The translations under genes and the position numbers were made by a program. DNA of 64,000 nt from Coniferiporia sulphurascens (lineage: Eukaryota; Basidiomycota; Agaricomycetes; Hymenochaetales; Hymenochaetaceae). The stretch lies in NCBI GenBank assembly GCA_002794785.1, contig NBBA01000007.1, positions 682,001 through 746,000 of the forward strand. The letters are read 5' to 3'. Below are positions 47,544 to 58,726 of this stretch, piece after piece (position 1 is the stretch's first letter; each line of letters starts with the position of its first letter). A model generated the notes under the pieces. That model had not been told where the DNA came from. It made no database searches and saw nothing but the letters and a program-made list of their open reading frames with translations.

Positions 47544-47971
47544 AGATACGGCCCTTCTGACTGAAAGCAAAGATGGTGGTACGCGTTCTGGAGGAATCAA
47601 AGTAACATCATTCGAGAAGATAGTGTGGGTATGGTACTGAGAGGATTTTGCCCTACGCTTCAGAATGGTTCCGGAGTTTAAATGAAAAGGGATTTCTTCA
47701 TGGAGCTGCGGCGCTTCAGAATCGCAAGTTGTTATGAGTCGAAATAGGGAAGTTTTTGATGTCCTGTACAAAAAGAAGCCTAGCAGATCGTAGTCTTGTT
47801 AATAGTGTTAGGATATATTCGATGTCGTAGGAAGTGACAGCCACAGTATGTTGAAGCAATCAGGATTTTACGAGGACGCATCAACGGTCTATACGCTTGA
47901 GAAGCACAACAGGAGATAGATAAGATGCATCAAGACAAGAGCAGAATACAATTTGAATGACATGCAGTAGT
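47544..47971. other. Short intergenic region between convergent genes
   Basis: 428 bp between the stop of deacetylase copy 1 and the stop of proteasome beta-3. Nothing recognised. Confidence 0.5.
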
Positions 47972-48809
47972 TTAATCCATCCGTCCCTTCAGCGTACGCG
48001 TAATCACCTTGTCCTTAGTGCTGTATTAAAAAAGACAACACTCTCAGTATCTCTCTGAAAAGGATAAAGGGGCTACGCACATTACGTGCACGACGGCACC
48101 CCAACCAGAGTACGCATCTCTGTCAACCGCATTCAGAAGAGTCTGACTGATCGTCTCAAAAAGGTCTTCGGGCTCCAGATCGGGCTCCCACAAGCCTTCC
48201 GCAACACCAAAGAGCTTTGAGCTCGCAGTCCCGCTCACAACGAAATCCCGGGCGAAGTTGAGGCATCCGATGAGGTCAGTAGCAGCGATGAATGGCTCTA
48301 TCTTCCCTGTGGGAGAAGTTCCAAGCCCTGCGATCACAGGTTCAACAAAGTATGGGCCGAAACGCCGTTCGTATAACGTCGATGAGACGAGTCGTGCAAA
48401 CGTTTCCGGTGCAATCTCGCGCTCTTCTTTGATTGTGTACATATTCACCCGGTAGCGGAAGCGCTCACGGCTACCGATATAAGGTCAGTTGAGAGCATAT
48501 ATGGAGGACGGGTGACGTACAGAGTCGCGACATCTGTTGCGAGTCCTGGTAAGCCTAGGTATATCCGGTCCGTCACAGGGAAGATCTAAACGCCCAGCCT
48601 CAGCTGAAGGGATACAAAAAGACTGGAAGTAAGGACCTTCTCGTGGTTGCATGCAATAGTGAGCGCCTGGTTCCCCAGTCGCAAGTCAGACGCAATGGCG
48701 ACGCACTCCTTGCCGACCATGGCCACCACCGAGCCGCCGTTATATTCCATGATCGACTATTGTCATGGGTGAGACGATACGGGGATTTCTGTGGTGGTCA
48801 ACTCACCAT
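47972..48809 (-). CDS. PUP3: 20S proteasome subunit beta-3
   Basis: Five exons: 48809-48807, 48756-48637, 48585-48521, 48470-48081 and 48020-47972, giving 208 aa (human PSMB3 is 205). The first exon is only the ATG, followed directly by a GTGAGT donor; exon 2 continues SIMEYNGGSVVAM, the family start. Other signatures: CVAIASDLRLG, IFPVTDRIYLGLPGLATDV, YERRFGPYFVEPVIAGL, FIAATDLIGC, DDFVVSGT-like RDFVVSGTAS and SQTLLNAVDRDAYSGWGAVV, ending TRTLKGRMD. Beta-3 is a catalytically inactive ring subunit of the 20S core. It sits between two inverted deacetylase paralogues. Confidence 0.94.
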
Positions 48810-49367
48810 GTTTGGTAAATTTCTGGCTTCAGAGAACGAGAGCAGACGGAGTGAAATGAGAAGGACGGAGGACAGACAGACTTGCTAGAAGACGCGCACA
48901 CTCGTCGTCCGTTGGTGACGCGTCCAATTCACGTGGCAGAGTCACCAAGCCGTCACGGACGTGACCATTTCTCCAACCTCAACCGCGGTCAAGTTTTTTT
49001 GCTGCGATACGGCGGCTCTGAAAATTTTTTAAATCTAGATTTACCGAACAACACTTGGATCTGAAAAATGCTGCTCCCCATGAATCACACAGCTAACGGA
49101 TCGTTTCGCAATCACGACGCGATTTGAGCAAACGACGCGATTTTCTTCCAAGTTTCACGCTGAATGGCGGCAACAACTTCCTAGCTTCGTGAGTCGGCGT
49201 ATCTTTGTGGGCTCATTTCAAGAAATGTATAGATGATAATGAAATAATCATGAATTCTTCGCGATCTCATAAAGTTTGCTTAAGTATACATTGATTTTTC
49301 TTCCTAGCTTCCTAGAATCTCAGGCGTTTCATACCGATAAAGCCGAGGATACTGCCCGCTGTCGCTC
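48810..49367. promoter_or_regulatory. Upstream region of PUP3, downstream of deacetylase copy 2
   Basis: 558 bp holding the PUP3 promoter and the 3' flank of the tandem minus-strand deacetylase gene. No gene frame recognised. Confidence 0.45.
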
Positions 49368-51151
49368 CTAAGCATTTGGGTTGAAGTTCGCGGGCAATCT
49401 CGCACCCGCGGGAGGTGCCTGCTTCTCGCGGAACGCACGCGCCATCTCAATCAAGGGCACCCACTGGACGTGCTCGTGGGTGTTTATCCATTCGATGAAT
49501 TGTTCCTAAACATGTCTGTATTTAGCGGGCCACCAAGAAGTATGTTCAGGTTGAAGATTACGCACAAGCATGAGCAGGATGTGTGGCCGACTAGAAGAAA
49601 CGCAATGAGAGAATACGCGATCAGCTATGTACGAAGCGACTGAGATAGGAACGTACCCGCTGACATCCGGGTGGATCGTCAGAGAAAAGATGAAATCTTC
49701 TTCTTCGCTGATGATAGTGTCTTATTAGTAAGTGCCAAAGTACAAAGGGAACCTAAATCAAGGAAATGCGGAGCTGACGAACCGGTACAGGTATGTGAAG
49801 TAGTCCTTCCAGAGGTCCAGTACGTCACGAGTGTTCACCTGAGGACATGCGAAAGTTCTAGGGTGGAAGCGAAGAAATAATCGAAATGAGGAAGCGTACC
49901 CATCCTTGAGAGTTAGGGCTAGCCTTGATGAACCTATATTAGAAAAGAGGGTGAGTTCGACGAAGAGCCGGAGACGATAGAGGGCTCGTACATCAAAGGG
50001 GGCATGTCATCCAGGTACCTTCAGTCAACGGTATTAGATCGAAGTTTACTCAGAGTTATCCGTTCAATAGCCCACCAGTTTGCCGGGATTTCAACCAAAC
50101 CTGTCTCCTGACCTCGCACCAAGGGCTTCATCCAGGTACCCGCCTTCTGGGTGTAGTCAATCTTCGACCAGGTGTCCCCATCGCGGAGGTAATATGCTTG
50201 GGAACTTTAAGTTCATACAGACACTCGGGTCAGTTTACGACTTCTCTCCGTCTCCGGAGTTTAAGGCGCTTACTCGTGTGCCATGTGCGAATGATCTTTC
50301 AAGCACAATGAGCGCAAGATCTTATTTTAGTATAATTTGAGTTTGAAGGCGTACCATACTCGATGCCCCTCTCCAGCATCATGTCCACACCTTCCTTGCT
50401 TATTTCAAACCATGGAGCAACGCTGCCCTTCGGCGGCTTGCCGTGGTTGAACTTCGTGATCAGATCGAATGTATGGTCAAGGATGTCCTTTTGCTGCTCC
50501 GCCGAAATGCCAATGGGGTTCTGTTCATGCCGAGCGCGAATACATTCTGGTCAACTTAGTCAAATTCAATATAAGCAAGAAGCGCGCACCTCGTGAGAGT
50601 AGCCGTGGAGTCCGCTGTGTAATGTCGTCAATCTTTATTAAGCATCCATTAACTCTGAGAGGCACATACATCTCGTGCCCCGCATCCCGTACTGCAGCCA
50701 TCTGTTCGGGGAACGTCTCAAGACTGTGTCCTATATATAGAAAACGACACGGAATGGCCATGTTAGAGAAGGAACACGGGGCCGCAATCAGCATCCTTAC
50801 CCGGAATGAACCACGTCGTCGTGATGTTGTACTTTTTGAAGAGTTTCAAAAGGCGATAAGTACCAACCTCGCCGGCATACATTCCCTGTAACCCCGCCAG
50901 TGTCAGCGTGTTGGGAGACTAGCATCGCCTTTGGGCATTTTGAGTGGCAAAAACTTACACGAGAGATATCGCTAGGGGAATCTTCACCCCCATACGATCC
51001 AAGCCTGTCGATGTGCGCATATGCGCATACGATCAGTATCCATCTCATACGATCTTACAGCGCACGAGGGAATTATGTTTATAATAAGTACTCACCAGCC
51101 TGCGACCGCATCGGCGTCGACGCCAAACCCAATCATAACTTTGCGCGGCAT
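49368..51151 (-). CDS. Polysaccharide deacetylase (CE4, PgdA-like), copy 2
   Basis: Fourteen exons, all in phase: 51151-51096, 51004-50959, 50885-50801, 50730-50670, 50614-50590, 50520-50355, 50295-50274, 50204-50076, 50018-49992, 49933-49900, 49838-49783, 49707-49657, 49590-49566 and 49505-49368; 306 aa. It starts [20 protein letters not shown] and carries the CE4 metal residues Asp (GVDADAV) and His-x3-His (GLHGYSHE), plus [44 protein letters not shown] and [18 protein letters not shown]. It belongs with cytoplasmic PgdA-like/allantoinase-like CE4 enzymes; the substrate is not known. It is the more normal of the two copies, with all GT-AG introns except weak GTTCGT. Opposite orientation to copy 1. 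Confidence 0.9.
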
Positions 51152-52251
51152 TTTTGTCTTTTACTTCCGCGAGTGTATCTGTTACAGGAGGACAAGTTTA
51201 CCAGAGAAGGTGAGTGGGTCAGGAAGGCGGACATTATATGCGCATTGGCCAAGCCGGACGCGGCCTGATTGAACGTTGATGTTGATAAGCAGGTAAGATC
51301 GACACCAGCGTCGATCTCACGGCGCTCAACGTGCCCCAGCTTTGGGTCACCTGGTGGAGACTTCGTTACCCTTTTGATATTACTGATGATGATTATCGGC
51401 GCCTCGCCACCGATTTATCTTCGAGGCGTCCTAGCCGAGATGGAGAAAGTGGGTAAAAGGCCGGACCATGGCCCGAATTGATTGAGAATTGGCCGAAAGA
51501 GACTGATGATAGAGCCGAAGCAATGATCCAGTGAATGCATTTCGACATGATAGACCGCATGTGGAGAGCCGTCTTACCGAGTCTCCGAGGGATTTCGAGT
51601 CGCATATGGCGCGTATGCTGTGAAACATCCACCATTGGTCGCCTTTCAATGCTCCGGCACTGAACATCCGACTGGTACAAAGTTCAGGGGTTGGCGTCAT
51701 ATATGCAGTCACCGCTACAATAGAGCTCATGACTTCTAAGGCCGCCGTAAATGGGATGGTCAAAGCGCGCAGATGAAGAATTATGCCTCAAGTCACATAT
51801 CAACGCTTCTCAAATTGTATGCGCCATTGTGAACTAGAAATTCACACTCCATAATTACCACCAGAATACCTCCTTCTCTAAATGCGAGAGAGAAAACAAG
51901 GTACTGATTTCAAATAATCCGGACTTATGATACCTCGGACGCGCGGTTTTCGGCCGTAAGCTTATAAGTCTAATCGATGCGTCTTGATCCAGTTATCTTC
52001 TGGTACGTCCGTGCTCAATTGTGAAGGAAAATATGGTTGTTGCCGCTCACCAATTACAGAAGCTAAGCACATTCATGTGTTGCAGGAAGAGAGCTTCGAT
52101 CTCGTTCCATCTCCGGCCTATTTGGCGTCCCCACGTAAACCAGTTTCTTCGTATTGCGGCTCCACCTTTGGAACTCCTTTCTTCCGGCGAGGATGACTTT
52201 CCGATATGAAAGGACAAAGTAACTACGGATTGGTAATCTCGACTATGCGAC
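51152..52251. other. Region without recognisable genes
   Basis: About 1.1 kb upstream of deacetylase copy 2. Minus frames at 51393-51763 are unassigned. No repeat noted before the TIR element at 52252. Confidence 0.45.
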
Positions 52252-52877
52252 TACAGTCGAACCTCCCATAGCGGGTGGAGGTCGGTGGAACCCCAAAATA
52301 TCCATTATAGGAGGTTATTCCACTATAAGAGTTCTGAGTTTATTATGTAATAATGAAAAGTGAATTTTTCGAAATTGTACTGAAGCAAAAACGGGTGGTT
52401 TGCACTTCACTTGAAACTTCATCCCGAGTAAATGAAGTTGCGTACAAGCCTGCTGAAGTTCAAGCTCAGAGCGGTGCTGGCAGAGCCGGTTGAGTTCTGC
52501 AATTGCTCAGCAGGCTGCCCCGGCACTGGTATCTTTGATTACAACTCCAAATTAGGACATGGGGAGCGGGAATATTTCTCCAGAAGGATGGGAAAGGTCT
52601 GAGCTAGGCTTTTCGAGGGTCCAATAGATCCCAACCATTATGAACTTGATGGAAGGAAACAAAGGGCAACATAAACTTGCAATTTTGCAGCCAAGTTGAC
52701 CTCCTATAATGGATATTTCTAATACATTTTCTTCATTTGGCTATCCGTTATCCATTATAAAATATATCCGTTATGACATAGGGATTTCCTGACTACCGAC
52801 TCGGTGGGAACCCCAAACTATCCATTATGGGAGGATATCCGTTATGGGAGATGCCCGATATGGGAGGTTCGACTGTA
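52252..52877. mobile_element. Non-autonomous DNA transposon (MITE) with TIRs and TA flanks
   Basis: 626-bp segment with terminal inverted repeats: TACAGTCGAACCTCCCATA at 52252-52270 and its exact reverse complement at 52859-52877. The termini begin and end with TA, the target dinucleotide of Tc1/mariner/pogo elements, and the CAGTCGAACCTC-type end is frequent in fungal pogo/Fot1 families. Subterminal repeats such as ATCCATTATAGGAGG occur on both sides (near 52300, 52710, 52810). No transposase frame is present, so it must be mobilised in trans if at all. Confidence 0.85.
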
Positions 52878-53394
52878 CATTTGGTTTTTAGGTCACGTGC
52901 CATGTGAAGTTTTTAGTTGTATTGTAGCTACCTGGATGTATGCTCTTAGTCGGAATCGAAACGAAGAAATCCTTAACAAACGAGGACAGGCCCGTGCTGA
53001 GATGGTACGCCTCAATATTTCTTACACAAAGTCGGGCCTGAGCAAACTGCACTTCGGATCAAGGCACAAAACTACCGTGATGCCAAAATAGGCAGGATCT
53101 GCCAATTAACTTAGCCGCAAATCAAGCTGTAGCCAGCAACCCTCAACCTACTACTCCATCGAGCATTGACCATCAATAGACCAATTCAATCAGATAGATA
53201 ATCCACGAACATACCAAGGAGGATTACTTGCAAAATCAGTACATACTCGTATGTGTCATCTATCTCTGTAGCAATAGCTCAGAGGACCAGTATTTACATG
53301 CAATTCATTTATAGCGGCAAACCTCCATATCCGGTAGTGTTAGTAAAGCTAGTATTGATTGACAGATAGACGCTGGTTCACGCGGCAGGGAACT
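52878..53394. other. Intergenic region up to the solo LTR
   Basis: About 510 bp without a recognisable gene. The last five bases (53390-53394, GAACT) are the left target-site duplication of the solo LTR. Confidence 0.5.
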
Positions 53395-53661
53395 TATTAA
53401 ATAAATAAACATAAATACAACGAACGATATAAATATAGTACGTGGTCATATGAACAACCACCTTACTAAGTGAACGATAACGCAACGATAACGCCATACG
53501 ATATAGGAGCTAGATAGTTATAGTAGTACTAGCCCACGGAACGTGTATATAAGGGGAGCTGGTCTCGCCCTAGAAATACATCGGTTTACGCTGATAACCC
53601 ACCTTGCCTGAACTTCACCACTGCACCTCATCGTCTACCACAACGTGCGTAGATTTTAAGA
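53395..53661 (+). mobile_element. Solo LTR of a copia-type retrotransposon
   Basis: 267 bp flanked by the 5-bp direct repeat GAACT (53390-53394 and 53662-53666). It matches along its whole length the reverse complement of the copia 3' LTR at 61370-61627 (both start TATTAAATAAATA and end GTGCGTAGATTTTAAGA). It contains a TATA box, TATATAAGG (53546-53554), conserved in the other copy. The ends are not the canonical TG...CA; the borders come from the target duplication and the comparison. It lies 182 bp upstream of the 605-aa gene in the same direction. Confidence 0.88.
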
Positions 53662-53843
53662 GAACTAAATGTAAAGCTCGGTCCAAGGGTTGTGTGTCAC
53701 TTAACAGACTAATAGTCAACCTCGACCTCCACTGTCTCTTGGCCGAATTTCGGCCTTTTCACTGTCCTCAGCTAAAGCCTGTCTGTCGGTTCCTAAAGTC
53801 TCTCGCACAGTTTGACAGGCTCCCAGGCTGCTTGAAGCCCGCT

Positions 53844-55851
53844 ATGGCATACGTTGACGATGATGACGATGATGAGTCCACCTACTCTTGCTCCATAATT
53901 ACCTCATCCAGTATGAGCACGGAGGCTGACCTCCCCGGACCGGGGAGAATCATCGACAAGTATGTATACCAGCCGGCTGGCAGAATAGTGGAGGGCGTGG
54001 CAAACGTGGTTAGCGGCATGCCACGGCCTCCTCCGGAACCTGCGGTCGCATCAGGGTCTTCAGGTCCCAAGACTTCTGATACCGCTGGCCCTCACCGGCG
54101 TAATACAGGACGCAAAAAGCACTATCGGAAGACACACGCGCGAAACTTTTGGTTTCATGCTGCAAATGCGTACTTGCTCTCCGAATGTTCTCTTGCCACA
54201 GTTTCTTCCACCAGCACACAAACCAATAATACGGGACCTGGTCGCATTATGGACAAGTATATAAGCCAGGTAGTTGGGAAGATGATAGAAAATTGCCTCG
54301 GCCGTATTGCGCTTAAGGTGGGACCAGACGCGAACGCAATTTCGAAGCGCATCAGGGAGAGGACTCCCTTTTATGTGGAAGGGTTTGCGTTCGAATTTAT
54401 AGGATGGAGATTCCACGTGAATTCAGCTATAATGTCGGGATGCATAAAGCTTGCAGCTTATGTTCGGTACGCTTCATCTCCAATACCTTTATATAACCAA
54501 TTGAAGATACTTATTCTACTCCAACAACTCTGACTTGCAGATCGAACTCAGTCCCGCAGCGAATTTTTGCTCTTCGAAACATTATATTCCTTGCCAAGGA
54601 ATGCGCAAGTTTGTTGCCTTTCTTACAGAGCGACTATGTTCTGGAAGCTATCCGCTCCGCACCAAAACAAATCAAAGGTTCCGGACCGGCTAATGAAGAG
54701 CACGATGAACTCAGATTCTGGACTGAACAAGCTATATCATATCTTAAAGATACGGAATTCCGCGAGATTATGTCCTACGCACGCGAATATATCCAGGAGA
54801 ATCGTCTTAGGAAGCCTCCCCTTCGGAATGTTTCTCGCATTGTCCAGTATGCAATAATTCATGCAATCACGGTCTTACGGTAATCTTCGTCTCGATTGTG
54901 TCATGTAGAATACCTTTGACTCATCATATATTAGGACATCCGGAATAACTACCTACAATTTCACGGCTGCTAGATATACTAAAGACCTTCTGGAGCTCAC
55001 ATCCTTTTTCAACATACAAAATCTAGGCATGCTAGCTGTATTAGGGCAACTCAGGGCGACGGTGTTTTCAGAGCTTCTCCACGATGTCGTTGCACTCATT
55101 GTTGGACTAAAATGTGGAAAGTTCCGCGGCGAAGCTATATGTGATAGCTCCATAGCCAACGCCGGCTACGATGAGATGTACGGCGAATGGATTTTCGAAG
55201 GCGTGGATTACCAAATCGCATTCGGGTTTGACCAGTTCTTCCATGAGCTCGATGAAATCGTCCCAGCGGGAGGCGTGGTGCGCTTGCGAAGGCTGAGGGC
55301 GATGTTCGATCTGGTCGCTTTGTTCCACAAGTAAGCGCACATTTTCTCTTGTAAAAAAAGGTTGTCTATTTACGAAACTTCAATGTGAAAGGACTGACCT
55401 TGAACGGGTCCTTCCCGCCGCTGCGGAAGATGCACTTCTGGTCGATTGGAAAAACGGTACTATTGAAGTGTTAGGATATCCGAAACAAGTGGTGGAGTCG
55501 CTATGGGAGGATTGCATGCTCAGGGCGGATAAGTTCGTGCAGGTTTCTTCGCTCGCAGAATTTGAACTCTTTCTGTGGGAGAAATGGACGCACGCCGATG
55601 TGGAGCACGAGAGCTTCTTCGCATCGCTCATCGCGCACTCTGGATCAATACTAGATGACGAAGAATTACTGGGCATTGCCGAGCTGTTTGGCGAGACTCC
55701 ATACGCGACACCCAATCCTGAGGGAATCCCCGGTGATCACAGTGACTCGGAGCCGCACGCCAGTGGTTTAAATTCATCGTCACCCTTGCCCAAGGGTCTC
55801 TCATCTCTTTTTAAGGGACGCCTGAAGCTGAAATCGTACTTTAAAAAGTGA
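53844..55851 (+). CDS. Unrecognised 605-aa protein with an internal duplicated motif
   Basis: Four exons: 53844-54466, 54541-54879, 54935-55330 and 55392-55851, phases consistent, 605 aa. I do not recognise the family. The first 40 residues are acidic (Asp run) and Ser-rich. A motif is present twice: LPGPGRIIDKYVYQPAGRIV and TGPGRIMDKYISQVVGKMIE, with a disordered linker between. The C-terminal 400 residues are mainly helical (for example ELRFWTEQAISYLKDTEF, RLRAMFDLVALFHK) without membrane segments or catalytic motifs that I can see. It ends in a basic tail. No signal peptide. It is preceded by a solo LTR that may act as its promoter, and followed by the broken NACHT gene in the same direction. 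Codon usage is like the other genes. Confidence 0.65.
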
Positions 55852-58726
55852 GCTGTGTCTTCGTACGTATTGGGTCAAGCTAGATTGGGTTTATACCTGC
55901 TTCTTGGGTATTCGTCGACTCTTTAGCTCTTTGTTTAATTATTCTGCTCATCTACAATTGATGTATGCAACTATAGTAGGCAGATTTATAAGTTTCGAAC
56001 CGTCCCAGAACAAAATGAAATCAAACCTCTCTGTGCGAAATGCTCTTGCAACTCAAGTATCGCCGAGGTCAGCAAGAATCAATACTGACTATGAGTTTCT
56101 TCTTCTTCGGATTTTGCCGGAAATATTTGTGTGCAGTGGAAGTCTCCTTCTTTCCTTCTCAGACAGTCCATAACTTATTAAATCCAACTGGACTTCACGT
56201 TCAGCGCATCACTAACCGTCTGTTATCCCCGATCCTTGCATTTCGCGGTACTGTGTAAGGAATTTCGTAAGCACATCCGCCAAGTTCAGAACGAAGCGAA
56301 GGTCATGAGTACGAGTCTACGACCTTCTTACACAGACCTGACGCACGACAAAGTGATTTTTGTGTAGATAAGTAGATAATGGAGCTGCCAGGGGTTTGTG
56401 CCAAACGGGCAGGGTCGACGAATTGCGAGCTTTCGTTTCCTGATTATGGGATTCAGGCATTTCTTTTGCATGACCTTGAGAATCCATTTTTGTTTTCCGT
56501 TTTAGTCACAGCTTCGCTCATCACGCTACAGGTATTTACCTTTATACCTTTATGAACCAAGAACTCACTAGTCGAGACTCGAACGTCCGTTCTAGTGTTT
56601 ATGTACAATTCAGCTTCAGCTGAGCGCGAACCCAGGTGGGAACGCCGAAATAAACTAGAAAGAGCCAACGTAGTTTCGGCGGTCGCACGCCACTGCAAAC
56701 GCCTGCATGGGCCTAGCTGTTGATATTGTTTCTCGCTAGTATCTGTTTTTCTGGCGCCCCGGCTTTGACTTGGAGGAGTCGCGTATGAGAAGCTATATGC
56801 GGCTTCAGATATTGCTGTGCTGCGACAGACTTATGTTGAAGTACGGCAAGCTCCGGTTCAACCCGGGCTTAATAATGTTTTCTCTTTCTTATTTCAGTAG
56901 ATAGATTCACACTCCGATATGCGCGTTTATTCTGTTCCCCGCGCATATACCCACCTCACGTTCGATACACCGAGCGCTGAGGTGAGCTATTCTCATAGCA
57001 TTTTGTTTGTCTTTTTTACTTATCTATTACCTAGCATATATCTAGGTATTTACTTCTACATGTAAACGCTCGATACACCGAGCGCTGAGCATATATCTAG
57101 TTCAACAACTTAGAGATGCGTTTAGTACATTCCTGGACACGGGCTTGAGAGTCAGAATCATCTCATAAGATGCTAGCAGTAAACATTTACTTAGACCGTT
57201 GATGTTAGTAGACGAGCGCAGGAACAGAACAGCTGGCGACAGGCTACAGCCGAGTCAACGTGACGCGTTCGGACGAACAAAGCCGACTGCATCGCGAAGG
57301 TTGCGCTCGCGGGTCTGTGGGTTCATTTTTTCCTTCATTACAAGAGAGATACCGTCGGGCTTCAATTCTCATCCAGTCGTTTACCATTCATGCCCCCGCA
57401 CGCTCATCCGTGCCTCTCTGACTTCGCGATGCGTGTGCTGTATTGTTTCAAGGCTTGAAACGATGGCGCACCGCCGTAGTATCCCGCACGCGGACTGGTG
57501 ATACTGCGTACTAGAGTGCGAGAGTGGACCCAAATTGCTTTTGGCGATAAGTGCACGAGAGACCTGGACTCCTTTCTGGTGTGGCTGAGGCGACCACAAC
57601 AACTGCGAACTCGTATCTGTAATATTTCTTTCTACTCTTACGTCCAACTCAGGATGGCGTAAGTCTGTTTTCATCACACTCTCTGCTGACGACGGGGACG
57701 GAACCGGCGCTCGCGTGCATAAAAGACGGATGCATAGAGACGATCTCTAAACCACATGTATTCAGATGTTCATGGAAGCCGTACGGTATGGAACCAACTG
57801 CTCGGCGAGGTGACTGGTATGAGTTTCGGACCCGGGATTCCATCCCGAGTCTCCGCCAAAACGGGCCGTAGAACAAGCCAGTCAGCGCTGTATATCGTGC
57901 GTAGCGCTACTTTTTGCATTTGACATGGCGGAAATAACCTCATACAGGGATCTTATTCCTAGGAAGATACTTTTCGTGGAACTCGAGCGGTACATTATCA
58001 AGCACGCACGCCCTCCCTGTTGCCGCGCTCATGCCCATATACCTCGAAACGACAGTCCTTGCTGCGCCGTATGAACGCCTCTCGGGATCGAGGGTAGCTC
58101 GCATGCTCGTACTGGAGTAGCAGGGCGTTACTGTTAGTAACCACCCTAGCGCCTAACAAATAGGTGGGCATACGCGCGCCAGTGAGGCTTCGTCGTCGCA
58201 GGGGATGAGGTGGACTGGAAGTAAAGACAACATATCTCAGCGTTGGGTAAAACCTAATGTTTCCGCGGGGAACGTGTGGCTGAGATAAAATCGAGGGTGG
58301 AGGATATCGGTATATAAATGATGAGATGTTCTCATGTTTTTGGACTTTTTGTGTTGTTGAGCTGTTTTTTCCGCTCTCGCTTAGAGTGTACGACAATCGC
58401 TGGGAATGGCGAATGTCTTTGAACCGGCCTGCGTCCCCAAATGACGGATTTGTTTCTGAGTCCAAAGTAGAAATAAAGCTTCCGTTGTTATGGCCCCCAT
58501 GCTCTTTCTAAGGCTTAGGCTTGTGCGCAGGAAACGATCAGGTGTGCTTACAAACAGGTTACGTAAGTGAAATGCTAAAAGAGATCCAAACGTCCCACAG
58601 TCACTTGATCGGACAGGAGGCCTGCACGTTGCACAATCGACAGGGACACGCTCGCAACTCGCTCCTGCCCACCATCATCGTCTCGTACAACTCGCTAGCA
58701 AGTTAAGCAAACGGAATTTAACAGTC
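55852..58726. other. Gene-poor region between the 605-aa gene and the NACHT gene
   Basis: About 2.9 kb. Overlapping unassigned frames (57199-57501 plus, 57381-57677 and 57998-58465 minus). A short direct repeat, CGATACACCGAGCGCTGAG, occurs near 56964 and 57069, each near CATATATCTAG, so a local duplication is present. A hairpin (GTTTG, TGC, CAAAC inside CTGCC/GGCAG) lies near 56388-56416. No gene named. Confidence 0.4.

Noticed and set aside
56860..56880. GGTTCAACCCGGGC resembling a tRNA T-arm
   Set aside because: No matching acceptor, D or anticodon arms could be found around it.
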